Assembly (NCBI GenBank): GCA_017454765.1
Contig: JAFTCJ010000024.1
Coordinates: 62,001-126,000, forward strand
DNA length: 64,000 nucleotides
Direction: 5' to 3'
Source of the DNA: Erysipelotrichaceae bacterium
GTDB lineage: Bacteria; Bacillota_I; Bacilli_A; Erysipelotrichales; Erysipelotrichaceae
Made by a program: the position numbers and the translations under genes. Below the pieces are notes generated by a model. That model did no database searches, was not told where the DNA came from, and worked only from the letters and a program-made list of their open reading frames with translations. This document shows, piece after piece, positions 45,200 to 55,045 of the stretch. Position 1 is the first letter of the stretch. Each line of letters begins with the position of its first letter.

Positions 45200-48100
45200 A
45201 TGAGTTGTCCTTTATATATCAGAAGTGTATACAGCCTGCTTTCTTCGATGTGTACGATCGAGGGTATCGTTTCCTATGGAAAGCAGTACGGTTATGAGGC
45301 TCTGGGGCTCGTTGACAGGAATGTTCTGGCGGGGGCTATGTCCTTTAAGAAGGCCTGCGAAAAAGCTTCCATAAAGCCTGTTTTCGGCCTGGAATTCGAT
45401 CTGAGCCTGGAGGAGAGAGTCTATACGATGCTGCTGTATGCGCTGGATGACGAAGGCTTCAGAAACCTGATGGGACTCTCCTCACATATCAATACCAGAG
45501 ACGAAAAGATCATCGATCTCAAGACACTGGATCTTTACCGCGGACATTGTCTGCTTTGTCTTTTATCGGATAATATGCCTTTGACGGAAACGGCTGACAG
45601 AGGTGAGGATCTGGAAGAGATGCTGAAGAAGCAGGAGTTCTGGTTCGGGGATTATATCGTCGGACTAATGGATCATGACATTGCCTCCAACGTCAGAAGA
45701 GACAGGATCATAAAGCCCGTATTGAAGAAACATAAGATCAAAATGATCGCCTTGAGCCGGACGTTTTATCTGGACAGGGACGATCATGAGGAATATAACG
45801 TCCTGAAGTGTATCCGGGACAAGCAGATCCTGGATGACTCCAACAGTGTGGAAGAAAGCGGAAGACACTTTCTGACCACGGATGAATATGATCTGTTATA
45901 TGACAGGGAAGAACTGCTCAACTGCGATGTTCTGGCAAGGCAGTGCGATGTGAAACTGAATTATCAGACTTCTCTTCCTGTCTATGAAAATAAAAAAGGT
46001 ATCCCTTCAAAGGATTATCTGGTGATGCTTTGCAAGGAAGGACTCAAGCGCAGAATGCACAGTCAGGTCCCTAAAGAATATGTGAAGCGTCTGGATTATG
46101 AACTCGATGTCATCCTGAAGATGCATTTTGAGGATTATTTCCTCATCGTATATGATTTCATCCTCTATGCCAAGAAAAACGGGATTCTGGTCGGACCGGG
46201 CAGAGGTTCGGCTGCGGGTTCCCTGGTTTCATATTGTCTTGGCATTACTGATATCGATCCGTTACATTACGGACTGATCTTTGAACGTTTCCTGAATCCG
46301 GAGAGGATCACGATGCCGGATATCGATACCGATTTCCCCGATGACCGCAGAGATGAAGTCATCGCCTATGTCAGGGACCGCTACGGCCTTGATCATGTGG
46401 GACACATCATCACTTACGGCACTTTGAAGGCCAGGCAGGTCATGCGCGATGTTGCCAGGGTACTGGATTATCCCTTGAGGGAAGTGGATTCTTTATGCAA
46501 ACTGATCCCCAATACGCCGGATATGGATTTGGACAAGGCCTATCAGAGCGTTCCGCTCTTTGCCCAGAAGATCGAAGCGGATGCCAGAAACAGGAGATTA
46601 TATCAGATCGCCAGGAAACTGGAGTTTTTCCCAAGACACGAGTCGACACATGCGGCCGGCATCGTCATGTCCAGAAAACCGCTGGATGAAGTCGTTCCGC
46701 TGATACGTGTTGAAAATGATATCTACTCCACCCAGTATACGATGGAGCATCTGGAGGAACTGGGTCTGATCAAGATGGACTTCCTGGCTTTGAGGAACCT
46801 GGGCATCATATCCGAGATCGTCGATGACATCAACCGGAGCCAGGAATTCGATATCAGGACTATTCCGCTGGATGACAAGAAGACGTTCGATCTGATCGAT
46901 TCGGTCAATGTCGCCGGTATCTTCCAGCTGGAATCGGGTGGCATGCGGAATCTGATCCGCAAGATGAAACCCAGGACCTTTGAGGAGATCGGTATGACCA
47001 TCGCTCTCTACCGTCCGGGTCCGATGAAGAATATCCCCGTCTTTTTAGAGAACAGAGCTCATCCGGAGAGGGTCGAATATCTCCATGAGGATCTAAGGCC
47101 GATCTTAAAGGAGACTTACGGCATCATCGTCTATCAGGAACAGATCATCAATATTGCCAGAATTATGGCCGGTTTCAGCTACGGAAAGGCCGATATTCTA
47201 AGAAAGGCGATGTCCAAAAAGAAACTCTCGGAACTGGAGAAGCTGCACAATGATTTCATCGAAGGATGCGTGAACAACGGCTATGAAAGGGATCTGAGCG
47301 AGAGAATCTATTCTTTGATCCTGGAGTTTGCGAATTACGGTTTCAACAAGTCACATTCGATCGCCTATGCGCTGGTCGCTTATCAGCTGGCTTATCTCAA
47401 GGCCAACTTCCCGCTTTATTTCTATAAAGCATTACTCAACGGCGTGACCGGTTCCGAAAGCAAGACCTATGATTATGTCTCGGAATGTCTGCAGATCAAT
47501 CAGAAGGTCAAAGGCATCAGCATGAACGAATCACAGCTGTCCTATATCATCAAAGATGACAGCATCGTGATGCCTTTTGTGGTATGCAAGGACGTCGGTG
47601 CGATCTCCGCCAACAAGATCATTGCCGAAAGAGAAGCCAACGGTCCCTATACCGATTATGTGGATACAATCAGAAGACTGACTCAGGCCGGTGTGGAGCG
47701 CAACGTGATCGAGAATCTGATCTATGCGGGTGCTTTCGACGAGTTCCATCACTCCCGTCATACGATGATCGCCTCCTTGAATAACGTCATCATGTATGCC
47801 GATGCGCACAAGGGCGAGATCGCACTGATGGAGGACTATGACGACGCGCCGATCATCGAGGAACTGAATGATGATCCGATGGTCTCTGCGGAGAATGAGA
47901 AGAGCGTGCTGGGTTTCTACTTCAGTTTCAATCCGATTGCGGCCGTCAAGAAAAAATACAATATCGATACGGATAATCTGTATAATTTATCTGTAAGCAC
48001 AGGCTTTGTGAAGGGCTTCGGACTGATCAAGAGAGTCAAGTCGCTCAAGACGAAGAAGGGCGACATGATGGCTTTCGTGGATCTGGTGGATGACAAGGGC

Positions 48101-48235
48101 GCGCTGTCACTGGCTGTCATGCCCAAGATCTACGCGGTCCACGCTTCGCAGCTTGTCAAGGGCAGATATGTCCTGTTTGAGGGAAAGATCGAAAAGGAAG
48201 CTTCCTGTCTTGTGAACAAGATGGAGATCCTTTAG
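45200..48235 (+). CDS. dnaE: DNA polymerase III alpha subunit DnaE
   Basis: A 1011-residue family C polymerase. The catalytic PDIDTDFPDDRR and the GPGRGSAAGS motif are intact, followed by the thumb, fingers, (HhH)2 and OB-like C-terminal domain. The N-terminal PHP domain has lost its metal ligands: the usual LHxHS reads LYIRS (residues 5-9) and TDHG reads VDRN. The start MSCPLY at 45200 is chosen from the -10 spacing; the longer frame includes the promoter. It probably acts with PolC on the lagging strand, if PolC is present elsewhere. Confidence 0.93.
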   Translation: MSCPLYIRSVYSLLSSMCTIEGIVSYGKQYGYEALGLVDRNVLAGAMSFKKACEKASIKPVFGLEFDLSLEERVYTMLLYALDDEGFRNLMGLSSHINTRDEKIIDLKTLDLYRGHCLLCLLSDNMPLTETADRGEDLEEMLKKQEFWFGDYIVGLMDHDIASNVRRDRIIKPVLKKHKIKMIALSRTFYLDRDDHEEYNVLKCIRDKQILDDSNSVEESGRHFLTTDEYDLLYDREELLNCDVLARQCDVKLNYQTSLPVYENKKGIPSKDYLVMLCKEGLKRRMHSQVPKEYVKRLDYELDVILKMHFEDYFLIVYDFILYAKKNGILVGPGRGSAAGSLVSYCLGITDIDPLHYGLIFERFLNPERITMPDIDTDFPDDRRDEVIAYVRDRYGLDHVGHIITYGTLKARQVMRDVARVLDYPLREVDSLCKLIPNTPDMDLDKAYQSVPLFAQKIEADARNRRLYQIARKLEFFPRHESTHAAGIVMSRKPLDEVVPLIRVENDIYSTQYTMEHLEELGLIKMDFLALRNLGIISEIVDDINRSQEFDIRTIPLDDKKTFDLIDSVNVAGIFQLESGGMRNLIRKMKPRTFEEIGMTIALYRPGPMKNIPVFLENRAHPERVEYLHEDLRPILKETYGIIVYQEQIINIARIMAGFSYGKADILRKAMSKKKLSELEKLHNDFIEGCVNNGYERDLSERIYSLILEFANYGFNKSHSIAYALVAYQLAYLKANFPLYFYKALLNGVTGSESKTYDYVSECLQINQKVKGISMNESQLSYIIKDDSIVMPFVVCKDVGAISANKIIAEREANGPYTDYVDTIRRLTQAGVERNVIENLIYAGAFDEFHHSRHTMIASLNNVIMYADAHKGEIALMEDYDDAPIIEELNDDPMVSAENEKSVLGFYFSFNPIAAVKKKYNIDTDNLYNLSVSTGFVKGFGLIKRVKSLKTKKGDMMAFVDLVDDKGALSLAVMPKIYAVHASQLVKGRYVLFEGKIEKEASCLVNKMEIL

Positions 48236-48245
48236 GAGGTGTCAT

Positions 48246-48905
48246 ATGAAAATACTGATCGTTGATGATGAAACAAAGATCAGGGAAGTCGTGTCGGAAT
48301 ATGCCAAGGCTTCCGGATATGAGTGCGACCAGGCTTCCAACGGCAAGGATGCCGTTGAGCTGGTGACGGAAAACAATTATGACTGCGTCATCCTGGATAT
48401 CATGATGCCGGAACTGGACGGTTTCTCTGCCTGCAAGAAGATCAAGGCTGTGAAAGACGTACCGGTGATCATGCTGTCGGCAAGGACCGAAGAGGATGAC
48501 AAGCTGTTTTCCTTTGATCTCGGTGTCGATGACTATGTGACAAAACCGTTCTCTCCCAAGGAACTGATGGCCAGGATCAGAGTGGTCTGCGAGCGCAATT
48601 CGGCCCACAGCAGCGACAGGTACGTCTTTGACGGACTGGTCATCGATGTTGCCGGCAGGACGGTGACGATCGACGGGGAGAAGGTCACGCTGACACCCAA
48701 AGAGCTGGATCTGCTGATCTACATGGCTGAAAACAAGAACATCGCTTTAGGCAGAGACAAACTGCTGTCATCTGTCTGGCAGATGGATTATTACGAAGAC
48801 GACCGCACCATCGATACGCATATCAAGATGCTGAGAAAGGATCTGGGCAGATATGCGGATCATATCGTGACGGTCAGAGGTATGGGTTACAAGTTTGAAG
48901 TTTAA
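48246..48905 (+). CDS. OmpR family response regulator
   Basis: A 219-residue regulator: receiver domain with D7/D8, phospho-acceptor Asp51 (VILDIMMP) and Lys in TKP, then a winged-helix DNA-binding domain. AGGAGGTG precedes the ATG, 10 bp after dnaE. It overlaps the kinase gene by 11 bp and forms a two-component system with it. Confidence 0.93.
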   Translation: MKILIVDDETKIREVVSEYAKASGYECDQASNGKDAVELVTENNYDCVILDIMMPELDGFSACKKIKAVKDVPVIMLSARTEEDDKLFSFDLGVDDYVTKPFSPKELMARIRVVCERNSAHSSDRYVFDGLVIDVAGRTVTIDGEKVTLTPKELDLLIYMAENKNIALGRDKLLSSVWQMDYYEDDRTIDTHIKMLRKDLGRYADHIVTVRGMGYKFEV

Positions 48906-50349
48906 TTTCAAGGGCATCAGGTTCTCTACCTGGCTTTATTTCCTGGGTTTCTCGGTATCGATGATGTTACTGCTGGGTTTTCTCCTGGTCGTTTTGATCA
49001 AGCCTTATTACAGGAACGACCGTATCAGGACCATCGATGTCATCTCCGATACGATAGAGACCCTTCTTTTGAAAGAAGATGTCAAGTCAAGAGACATCGA
49101 ATCGGCGGCCAGGACCATCATCGGCAACAACGTCTGTGCCATCATCTACAATGAAAACGGCAAGGCGATCTACGATCCGCCTGATTCTTTGGGCCAGCTG
49201 TGCATGCTGGACAAGCAGATCAGTGTGGGTGAAGAGGTCTTCACGATCAAAAGCGATCCCAAGAAGATGATCGAACTGATCTCGAGAGAAAATCCTCTGT
49301 CGCTGACACTGTATTCGCAATACACAGGTCTGGAGATGCTTTTGTACGGCAGGCAGATCCGCAGCAATCTGACCAATTATTATCTGATACTGAATACACC
49401 GCTGGAGCCGGTGGAATCCTATATCGATTTCATTCTGAATCAGTATGTCTATATCGCGGTTATTGTGATCTTTATTGCGTTGATCGTAGCGCTCTTCCTT
49501 GCCAGAAGGATCTCTTCACCGATCGTCAAGATGAAGGATGAGGCCAACAAGCTGGCCCAGGGCAACTACGATGCCAAGTTTGAGACGAAGTCGTTCTCGG
49601 AGATCAACGATCTGGCTTCCACCCTGGATGATGCGACCCAGAAGCTTTCCAAAGTCAATGACCTGAGAAAGGACCTGGTGGCCAATGTCTCCCATGATAT
49701 CAAAACGCCTCTGACGATGATCAGGGCCTATGCGGAGATGATCAAGGATATCTCCGGTGATGATCCTGCCAAACGCAACGAACATCTCGATGTCATCCTG
49801 CAGGAGACGGAATATCTGGACAAGCTGGTCAGCGATATGTCGGAGCTTTCCAAGCTGCAGTCGGGTGTTCTGGAGGCTTCGAAAGAGAACTTTGATTTGA
49901 AGGAGTGTATCGAACAGGTCGTCATGCTGCTGTCGCAGGCGATCCGGGAAAAGAATATAGATCTGGTACTGGATCTTGATGAGTGTGTCGTCTATGCCGA
50001 TGAGATCAAGATCTCCCAGGTCATCTACAACTTCCTTTCCAATGCCCTGAAGTATTCCGATGATAATTCCAAGATCATCGTCAGATCAAGAAGCAGTGAG
50101 GAAAAGGTCAGGGTGGAAGTGATCGACAACGGCAACGGCATCTCTGCCGAGGCTCTTCCTTATATCTGGGACCGTTACTATAAAGTGGACAAGAACTTCA
50201 ACCGTTCCGTCAATTCCACGGGTCTGGGTCTGGCGATCGCCAAGGCGATACTGGAAGCACACAAGGCAAGATACGGTGTCGAATCGAAACTGAACGAGGG
50301 TTCGACGTTCTGGTTTGAACTGGACCGCGATTATGAAGAAGAAAACTGA
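48895..50349 (+). CDS. Sensor histidine kinase
   Basis: A 484-residue kinase. Two membrane helices (residues ~12-36 and ~181-203) bracket an extracellular sensor of about 145 residues; HAMP (~204-255), HisKA with SHDIKTPL (His267) and an HATPase_c domain with N, G1 and G2 boxes follow. The start is TTG 48895, within the end of the response regulator; no later start keeps the first helix intact. The stimulus is unknown. Confidence 0.9.
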   Translation: MKFNFKGIRFSTWLYFLGFSVSMMLLLGFLLVVLIKPYYRNDRIRTIDVISDTIETLLLKEDVKSRDIESAARTIIGNNVCAIIYNENGKAIYDPPDSLGQLCMLDKQISVGEEVFTIKSDPKKMIELISRENPLSLTLYSQYTGLEMLLYGRQIRSNLTNYYLILNTPLEPVESYIDFILNQYVYIAVIVIFIALIVALFLARRISSPIVKMKDEANKLAQGNYDAKFETKSFSEINDLASTLDDATQKLSKVNDLRKDLVANVSHDIKTPLTMIRAYAEMIKDISGDDPAKRNEHLDVILQETEYLDKLVSDMSELSKLQSGVLEASKENFDLKECIEQVVMLLSQAIREKNIDLVLDLDECVVYADEIKISQVIYNFLSNALKYSDDNSKIIVRSRSSEEKVRVEVIDNGNGISAEALPYIWDRYYKVDKNFNRSVNSTGLGLAIAKAILEAHKARYGVESKLNEGSTFWFELDRDYEEEN

Positions 50350-50992
50350 TTATCTCAAATACATCAACTATGAATTCGATCAGGAAGGTTTGAACTACAA
50401 GGTCAATACCGATACGGTAGCTTTAGGCATGTTTCTTGATCCGATGAAGCATAAATCAGTGCTGGATATCGGCTGCAACTCGGGAGCGCTGCTTTTATAT
50501 GCCCATCAGAAAGGGGCAGGTCACTTATGCGGTGTCGATATCCATGAGGATGCCTTAAAAAACGCAGAAAAGAATCTGAAACAGTATACGGATGACTTTG
50601 AACTCTACTGCTGTCCGGTGCAGGAACTGGAAGCAGGTCAGTATGATGTTGTCGTATGCAACCCGCCGTTTTTCGAGATGAACAACGTGACGCCGGATGA
50701 ATATCTGAAGGAAGCCATGTTTGAGTGTTTGCTGCCTTTGGAGGAACTGTTCAAAGCGCTGCGGAAATTCATGAAAGCCAACGGGGAAGCTTACCTGATC
50801 TATCAGGCCGACCGTTTTCCAGAACTCTACGACATGTGCAGGGAATACAAGCTCAAGATCATGAAGATGGCATTTGTCCATGACGTGCATTCCAGACATG
50901 CCCTGAGGGTACTGGTAAAACTCAAGATCGGTCCGATGTCAAAAGTGAAGATTCTGAAGCCGGTCATGATCGACGCGGGAAAATTTGTTTAG
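50333..50992 (+). CDS. tRNA1(Val) (adenine(37)-N6)-methyltransferase-like protein
   Basis: A 219-residue class I methyltransferase with SAM loop LDIGCNSGAL and the adenine-N6 signature NPPF, as in TrmN6/YfiC. Only ATG 50333 starts with the family-like KTDYLKYINYEF. It overlaps the kinase gene by 17 bp. Target tRNA or rRNA adenine is inferred from family. Confidence 0.8.
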   Translation: MKKKTDYLKYINYEFDQEGLNYKVNTDTVALGMFLDPMKHKSVLDIGCNSGALLLYAHQKGAGHLCGVDIHEDALKNAEKNLKQYTDDFELYCCPVQELEAGQYDVVVCNPPFFEMNNVTPDEYLKEAMFECLLPLEELFKALRKFMKANGEAYLIYQADRFPELYDMCREYKLKIMKMAFVHDVHSRHALRVLVKLKIGPMSKVKILKPVMIDAGKFV

Positions 50993-51019
50993 AACGTTTT
51001 TATCGAAGAGGATCAGCCG

Positions 51020-51949
51020 ATGAAAAAAGAAAACAGAAAAATGATGCGGAAACTGATACTGATATGTTTTGTCATGTTGATGTTTGCGGGATGCGCTGCC
51101 GAAAAGGAAAACGAGGTTCCGGTTCAACCGGAAGCGGAAACAGGCATTCGAATCGAGACGGTCGAGACAGGATCTTTCTCGATGGATTATTTCAGATTCG
51201 GAAACGGAAAGAAGACTTTCGTGATCCTGCCCGGATTGAGTGTGCAGAGCGTCATGGGCTTTGCGGATTCCGTTGCCGAAGCTTATCGGGTGCTGTGTGA
51301 TGACTATACAGTCTATCTGTTTGACCGCAGGAAGAAACTGCCGGAATCCTATTCCGTACACGAGATGGCAACGGATACGGCTGAGGCATTCAGGGCTTTG
51401 GGACTGAAGGACATCAGCCTGTTTGGTGCCTCACAGGGTGGGATGATCGCAATGGAGATCGCAATGAACGAACCTGAACTGATAGAGAATCTTGTTTTGG
51501 GATCGACCTCAGCCTGTGTGAAAGAACAGCAGTATCAGACGATTGAGAAGTGGATCGATCTGGCTAAGGCCGGTGAAAAAGAAGAGCTGTATCTGGCTTT
51601 CGGCGAAGCCATCTATCCAAAGGAAGTCTATGAACAGTCAAAGCAGCTGCTGATCGATGCGGCGGAAACGACGAGCGATGAGGATCTCGAGCGTTTCATC
51701 ATCCTGGCGGAAGGCATCAGGGGTTTTGATGTTTCAGGGGATCTGGAAAAGATCGTCTGTCCGGTGCTCGTTCTGGGTTCCATGGACGATCAGGTTTTGG
51801 GGGCTGATGCCAGCATCGAGATCGGTGAACATTTCAAAGACCGTGATGATTTCGTCATCTATATGTATGACGGCTACGGTCATGCCGTATATGATCTGGC
51901 TCCCGACTATAAGGAGCGGATACTGGGTTTTCTGAGATCGGTAAAATGA
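51020..51949 (+). CDS. Alpha/beta-hydrolase lipoprotein
   Basis: A 309-residue protein with a lipoprotein signal (LMFAGC) and an alpha/beta hydrolase domain. The triad is visible: Ser in GASQGG, Asp in GSMDDQV and His in GYGHAVYD. Substrate is unknown. AGAGGA acts as SD. It overlaps the ATPase gene by 4 bp, an unusual partner. Confidence 0.8.
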   Translation: MKKENRKMMRKLILICFVMLMFAGCAAEKENEVPVQPEAETGIRIETVETGSFSMDYFRFGNGKKTFVILPGLSVQSVMGFADSVAEAYRVLCDDYTVYLFDRRKKLPESYSVHEMATDTAEAFRALGLKDISLFGASQGGMIAMEIAMNEPELIENLVLGSTSACVKEQQYQTIEKWIDLAKAGEKEELYLAFGEAIYPKEVYEQSKQLLIDAAETTSDEDLERFIILAEGIRGFDVSGDLEKIVCPVLVLGSMDDQVLGADASIEIGEHFKDRDDFVIYMYDGYGHAVYDLAPDYKERILGFLRSVK

Positions 51950-52674
51950 TGGAAGAAGAGATCAGGCGTCTTTATGTCAGGTCTGTGCACCTGGAAAAGG
52001 AGATACCCGAAGACCATTATCTGAAAAACATCCCGGCTGTCAGGCAGCTGGGGAAGCAGGATCTTGTCTTTGACAGTCCCATCAGTATCTTCATCGGGGA
52101 AAACGGAACAGGGAAGTCGACCATACTGGAAGCGATCGCTGTCGCTTCAAGGTACAATCCGGAAGGCGGAAACAGAAACATGAGTTTCTCCACCAAGGAT
52201 TCCCATTCGGATCTCCATGAATATATCCGCATCGCCAAAAACCTTCATGAAAAAGACGGTTTCTTTTTAAGGGCCGAGAGTTTCTATAATGTCGCCACAT
52301 ATATTAATGAGGTCGCCTATGACAAGTACTACGGCGGTCCTTTGCATGAGATGTCTCACGGGGAAAGCTTTCTTTCTCTGGTGAAGAACCGTTTTGAGGG
52401 ACACGGCTTATATCTGCTGGATGAGCCTGAAGCGGCTCTGTCTCCCCAGAGACTGATGACACTGCTGGTCTATATTCATGATCTGATCAGTGAAGAGAGC
52501 CAGTTCATCATCGCCACACATTCGCCGATTATCATGTCGTATCCGTCAGCGGATCTGTTTGAGTTTTCCGATGAAGGGATCAGAAAGGTGAGATATCAGG
52601 ATACCGATCACTACAAGATCATGAAGGATTTCATTGAAAAACCGGAGGTCATGTATCATCATCTGTTTGATTGA
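51946..52674 (+). CDS. AAA/ABC-type ATPase
   Basis: A 242-residue ATPase with Walker A GENGTGKST, an ABC-like signature MSHGES, Walker B LYLLDEPEAALS and the H-loop ATHSP. It resembles the small RecF/SMC-like ATPases (COG3910 type). No permease or nuclease lies beside it. It starts at ATG ATG overlapping the hydrolase stop. Confidence 0.8.
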   Translation: MMEEEIRRLYVRSVHLEKEIPEDHYLKNIPAVRQLGKQDLVFDSPISIFIGENGTGKSTILEAIAVASRYNPEGGNRNMSFSTKDSHSDLHEYIRIAKNLHEKDGFFLRAESFYNVATYINEVAYDKYYGGPLHEMSHGESFLSLVKNRFEGHGLYLLDEPEAALSPQRLMTLLVYIHDLISEESQFIIATHSPIIMSYPSADLFEFSDEGIRKVRYQDTDHYKIMKDFIEKPEVMYHHLFD

Positions 52675-52683
52675 AATTTGTGA

Positions 52684-52712
52684 TTGAAAAATGAATTCTT
52701 ATCTGCTATGAT
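52684..52712 (+). promoter_or_regulatory. rplU promoter
   Basis: TTGAAA (52684-52689), 17 bp, TATGAT (52707-52712). Confidence 0.75.
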
Positions 52713-52718
52713 ATTTAC

Positions 52719-52815
52719 GTTATAGTCTCTCCTTAGAGGGGATTATAACCGCTCAGAAGAGGTTTAAGTATCGCTTGATCACCTTAATGGCGAGTCTGAA
52801 TCTAAAAAAAGGAGG
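52719..52815 (+). ncRNA. L21 ribosomal-protein leader
   Basis: The ~97-nt leader has the look of the Firmicute L21 leader: a first hairpin from TATAGTCTCTCC to the GGGGATTATA side, then a conserved ACCGCTC segment and a second pairing region before AAAGGAGG. L21 leaders let the ribosomal protein control its own operon (rplU-prp-rpmA). Assigned by position and appearance; a covariance search would decide. Confidence 0.7.
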
Positions 52816-52821
52816 TCAACT

Positions 52822-53130
52822 ATGTACGCTATTATCGAAACCGGCGGCAAGCAGCTGAAGGTCGAAGAAGGCCAGACGATCTATGTTGAAAAACTGGATG
52901 TCGAGGAAGGCAAGAAGTATGTATTCGACAAGGTTGTTGCTCTGGAAAACGGTGGTCTGACTCTGGGTACTCCGTATGTCGAGGGTGCCAAGGTCTCCTG
53001 CAAAGTCGAAAAGCAGGGCAAGGGAAAGAAGATCGTCATCTTCAAGTACAAGCAGAAAACAGGCTCTACAAGACGCAAGCAGGGTCATCGTCAGCCATAC
53101 ACCAAGTTAACTGTTGAAAAGATCGGCTGA
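52822..53130 (+). CDS. rplU: 50S ribosomal protein L21
   Basis: A 102-residue L21 that starts [18 protein letters not shown] and ends in a [17 protein letters not shown] tail, the family signature. AAAGGAGG precedes the ATG. The stop overlaps the prp start by one base. Confidence 0.97.
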   Translation: MYAIIETGGKQLKVEEGQTIYVEKLDVEEGKKYVFDKVVALENGGLTLGTPYVEGAKVSCKVEKQGKGKKIVIFKYKQKTGSTRRKQGHRQPYTKLTVEKIG

Positions 53131-53435
53131 TGATCAAAGCATTATATGAAGTCAGTGAGGACCGCTATCTGTCTCTGGAAGTCTCAGGACATGCGGAGTA
53201 CGGAGAGTATGGAAAGGATCTGATCTGTGCTTCAGTCAGTTCCATCATGTTCGGTCTCATGAATGCGCTGGATGCGCTGGATGAGAACGTCACGATCGGA
53301 CAGGAAGAAAACAGGATCATTATTGAAGATCACAGCAGCTGTGAAACAGTCCAAAACTATTTCCAGCTGGCGATTACGCAGATGAAAACGATTGAAGCTT
53401 CCTACGGGGACTTCATCAGAGTAGAAAGGAAGTAA
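53130..53435 (+). CDS. prp: Ribosomal-processing cysteine protease Prp
   Basis: A 101-residue protease. Catalytic His21 (SGHAEYG) and Cys33 (LICASVS) match the positions known in S. aureus Prp. It removes the N-terminal extension of L27 encoded by the next gene; this is the conserved rplU-prp-rpmA order. Confidence 0.93.
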   Translation: MIKALYEVSEDRYLSLEVSGHAEYGEYGKDLICASVSSIMFGLMNALDALDENVTIGQEENRIIIEDHSSCETVQNYFQLAITQMKTIEASYGDFIRVERK

Positions 53436-53441
53436 AAACAC

Positions 53442-53726
53442 ATGAAATATGTACTTAATATTCAGTTCTTCGCTTCTAAAAAAGGTGTAGGTTCGACCAA
53501 GAACGGCCGTGATTCGCAGTCCAAGCGTCTTGGCGCGAAGCTCGCAGACGGTCAGTTTGCGACGGCTGGTTCCATCATCTACCGTCAGAGAGGCACGAAG
53601 ATCCATCCGGGTACAAACGTTAAGAAGGGCGGAGACGATACTCTGTTCTGTCTGGTCGACGGTGTTGTCAAATACGAACACTTAGGCAAGAAGAAGACAA
53701 AGGTATCGGTTTATCCTGCAGCTTAA
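53442..53726 (+). CDS. rpmA: 50S ribosomal protein L27 with cleavable extension
   Basis: A 94-residue L27. The N-terminus [11 protein letters not shown] followed by [11 protein letters not shown] carries the Prp cleavage site (FFA/SKKG), so the mature protein begins after Ala11. The extension must be removed for the L27 tail to reach the peptidyl transferase centre. Confidence 0.96.
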   Translation: MKYVLNIQFFASKKGVGSTKNGRDSQSKRLGAKLADGQFATAGSIIYRQRGTKIHPGTNVKKGGDDTLFCLVDGVVKYEHLGKKKTKVSVYPAA

Positions 53727-53738
53727 TCTTCGAAAAGC

Positions 53739-53759
53739 AAGCCCTTACAGGGCTTTTTT
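53739..53759 (+). terminator. Terminator running into the obg -10
   Basis: AAGCCCT, TAC, AGGGCTT then five further T. The T-run is continuous with TTTAAT (53757-53762), a candidate -10 for obg. Confidence 0.75.
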
Positions 53760-53762
53760 AAT
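53757..53762 (+). promoter_or_regulatory. Candidate -10 of obg
   Basis: TTTAAT ends 5 nt before ATG 53768; there is no SD. Weaker than the other leaderless cases. Confidence 0.4.
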
Positions 53763-53767
53763 CACTT

Positions 53768-55045
53768 ATGCAATTTATCGATAAAGTAAAACTGAAACTG
53801 AAGGCCGGAAACGGCGGCAACGGGATTGTCGCTTTTAAGCATGAGAAATATAATCCGCTGGGCGGACCATCCGGAGGCGACGGCGGCAACGGCGGTTCGA
53901 TCATTTTCAAGGTCGATACCAACAAGTCGACACTGCTGGATCTGCGCTACAGCAAGATGATCAGGGCGCAGGACGGGGAAAACGGCAAGGGCAACAACAT
54001 GTTCGGTGCTTCCAGTGACGATGTCATCGTCAAGGTCCCTCTGGGAACGATCGTCAGGGATCTGGACAGCGATGAGATCGTGGCCGATCTCAATACGCTG
54101 GATTCCGAGGCCGTGATCTGCGAAGGCGGCAAAGGCGGCAAGGGCAACTATCATTTCAAGTCTTCCCGCAACAATGCCCCGGATCACTGCACGCTGGGCA
54201 CGCCGGGCAAGGAGAGGAACGTTCTGGTCGAACTCAAGCTTCTGGCGGATGTCGGACTGGTCGGATTGCCATCCGTAGGCAAATCCACACTGCTTTCCGT
54301 GGTGTCCAATGCCAGACCGGAGATCGCCGATTATCCCTTTACGACCTTAAAGCCGCAGTTAGGCATGGTGAAGGTGGGAGATTCTTCCTTTGTCATGGCT
54401 GACCTGCCGGGTCTGATCGAAGGGGCGTCGGAAGGAAAGGGTCTTGGTCATGAGTTCCTCAAGCACATCGAGCGCTGCCGTCTGATCATCCATGTTTTGG
54501 ACATGGGCAGGGAAGATCCGGTCAATGACTACGAGGTCATCAATGAGGAACTGAAGAAGTATCCGGGCAATCTCTATGAAAGACCGCAGATCGTACTGGC
54601 CAACAAGATGGACCAGGACAATGCGGAAGAAAACCTTAGGAAGTTCAAAGAGAAGTATCCCGATCTGGAGGTCTTTGAAGCGATCACGCTGATCAATGAA
54701 GGCCTGCAGCCGGTCTTATACAAGGCCAAGGATATGCTGAAGGATCTGCCGCAGTTCCCGCTATATGATCCCAACAAGGCGGAAAAGAAGGTCGTCTATA
54801 AATATGAGGAACCCAAACCTTTTGAGATTTACAACGAAGGAAACGGCATCTGGAGAGTGGAGGGCGATAAGGTCGAAAGGCTTTTCCGGAATACCAATTT
54901 CAATGATGAGGATTCCGTTCTGCGTTTCTCAAGAGCACTGTCCAAAATGAAGCTGGATGAGGCTCTGCGGGAGAAGGGCTGCAAGGACGGCGACCAGGTA
55001 TTTATCGAGGATTACAGTTTTGATTTCATGGATGAAGGCGAATAA
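53768..55045 (+). CDS. obg: GTPase Obg (CgtA)
   Basis: A 425-residue Obg: glycine-rich N-terminal Obg fold (residues 1-158), G domain with G1 GLPSVGKST, G3 DLPGLIEGA and G4 NKMD, and a C-terminal OCT domain (~345-425). It acts in 50S assembly and stress response. The stop codon is in the loop of its terminator. No SD precedes the ATG. Confidence 0.96.
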   Translation: MQFIDKVKLKLKAGNGGNGIVAFKHEKYNPLGGPSGGDGGNGGSIIFKVDTNKSTLLDLRYSKMIRAQDGENGKGNNMFGASSDDVIVKVPLGTIVRDLDSDEIVADLNTLDSEAVICEGGKGGKGNYHFKSSRNNAPDHCTLGTPGKERNVLVELKLLADVGLVGLPSVGKSTLLSVVSNARPEIADYPFTTLKPQLGMVKVGDSSFVMADLPGLIEGASEGKGLGHEFLKHIERCRLIIHVLDMGREDPVNDYEVINEELKKYPGNLYERPQIVLANKMDQDNAEENLRKFKEKYPDLEVFEAITLINEGLQPVLYKAKDMLKDLPQFPLYDPNKAEKKVVYKYEEPKPFEIYNEGNGIWRVEGDKVERLFRNTNFNDEDSVLRFSRALSKMKLDEALREKGCKDGDQVFIEDYSFDFMDEGE

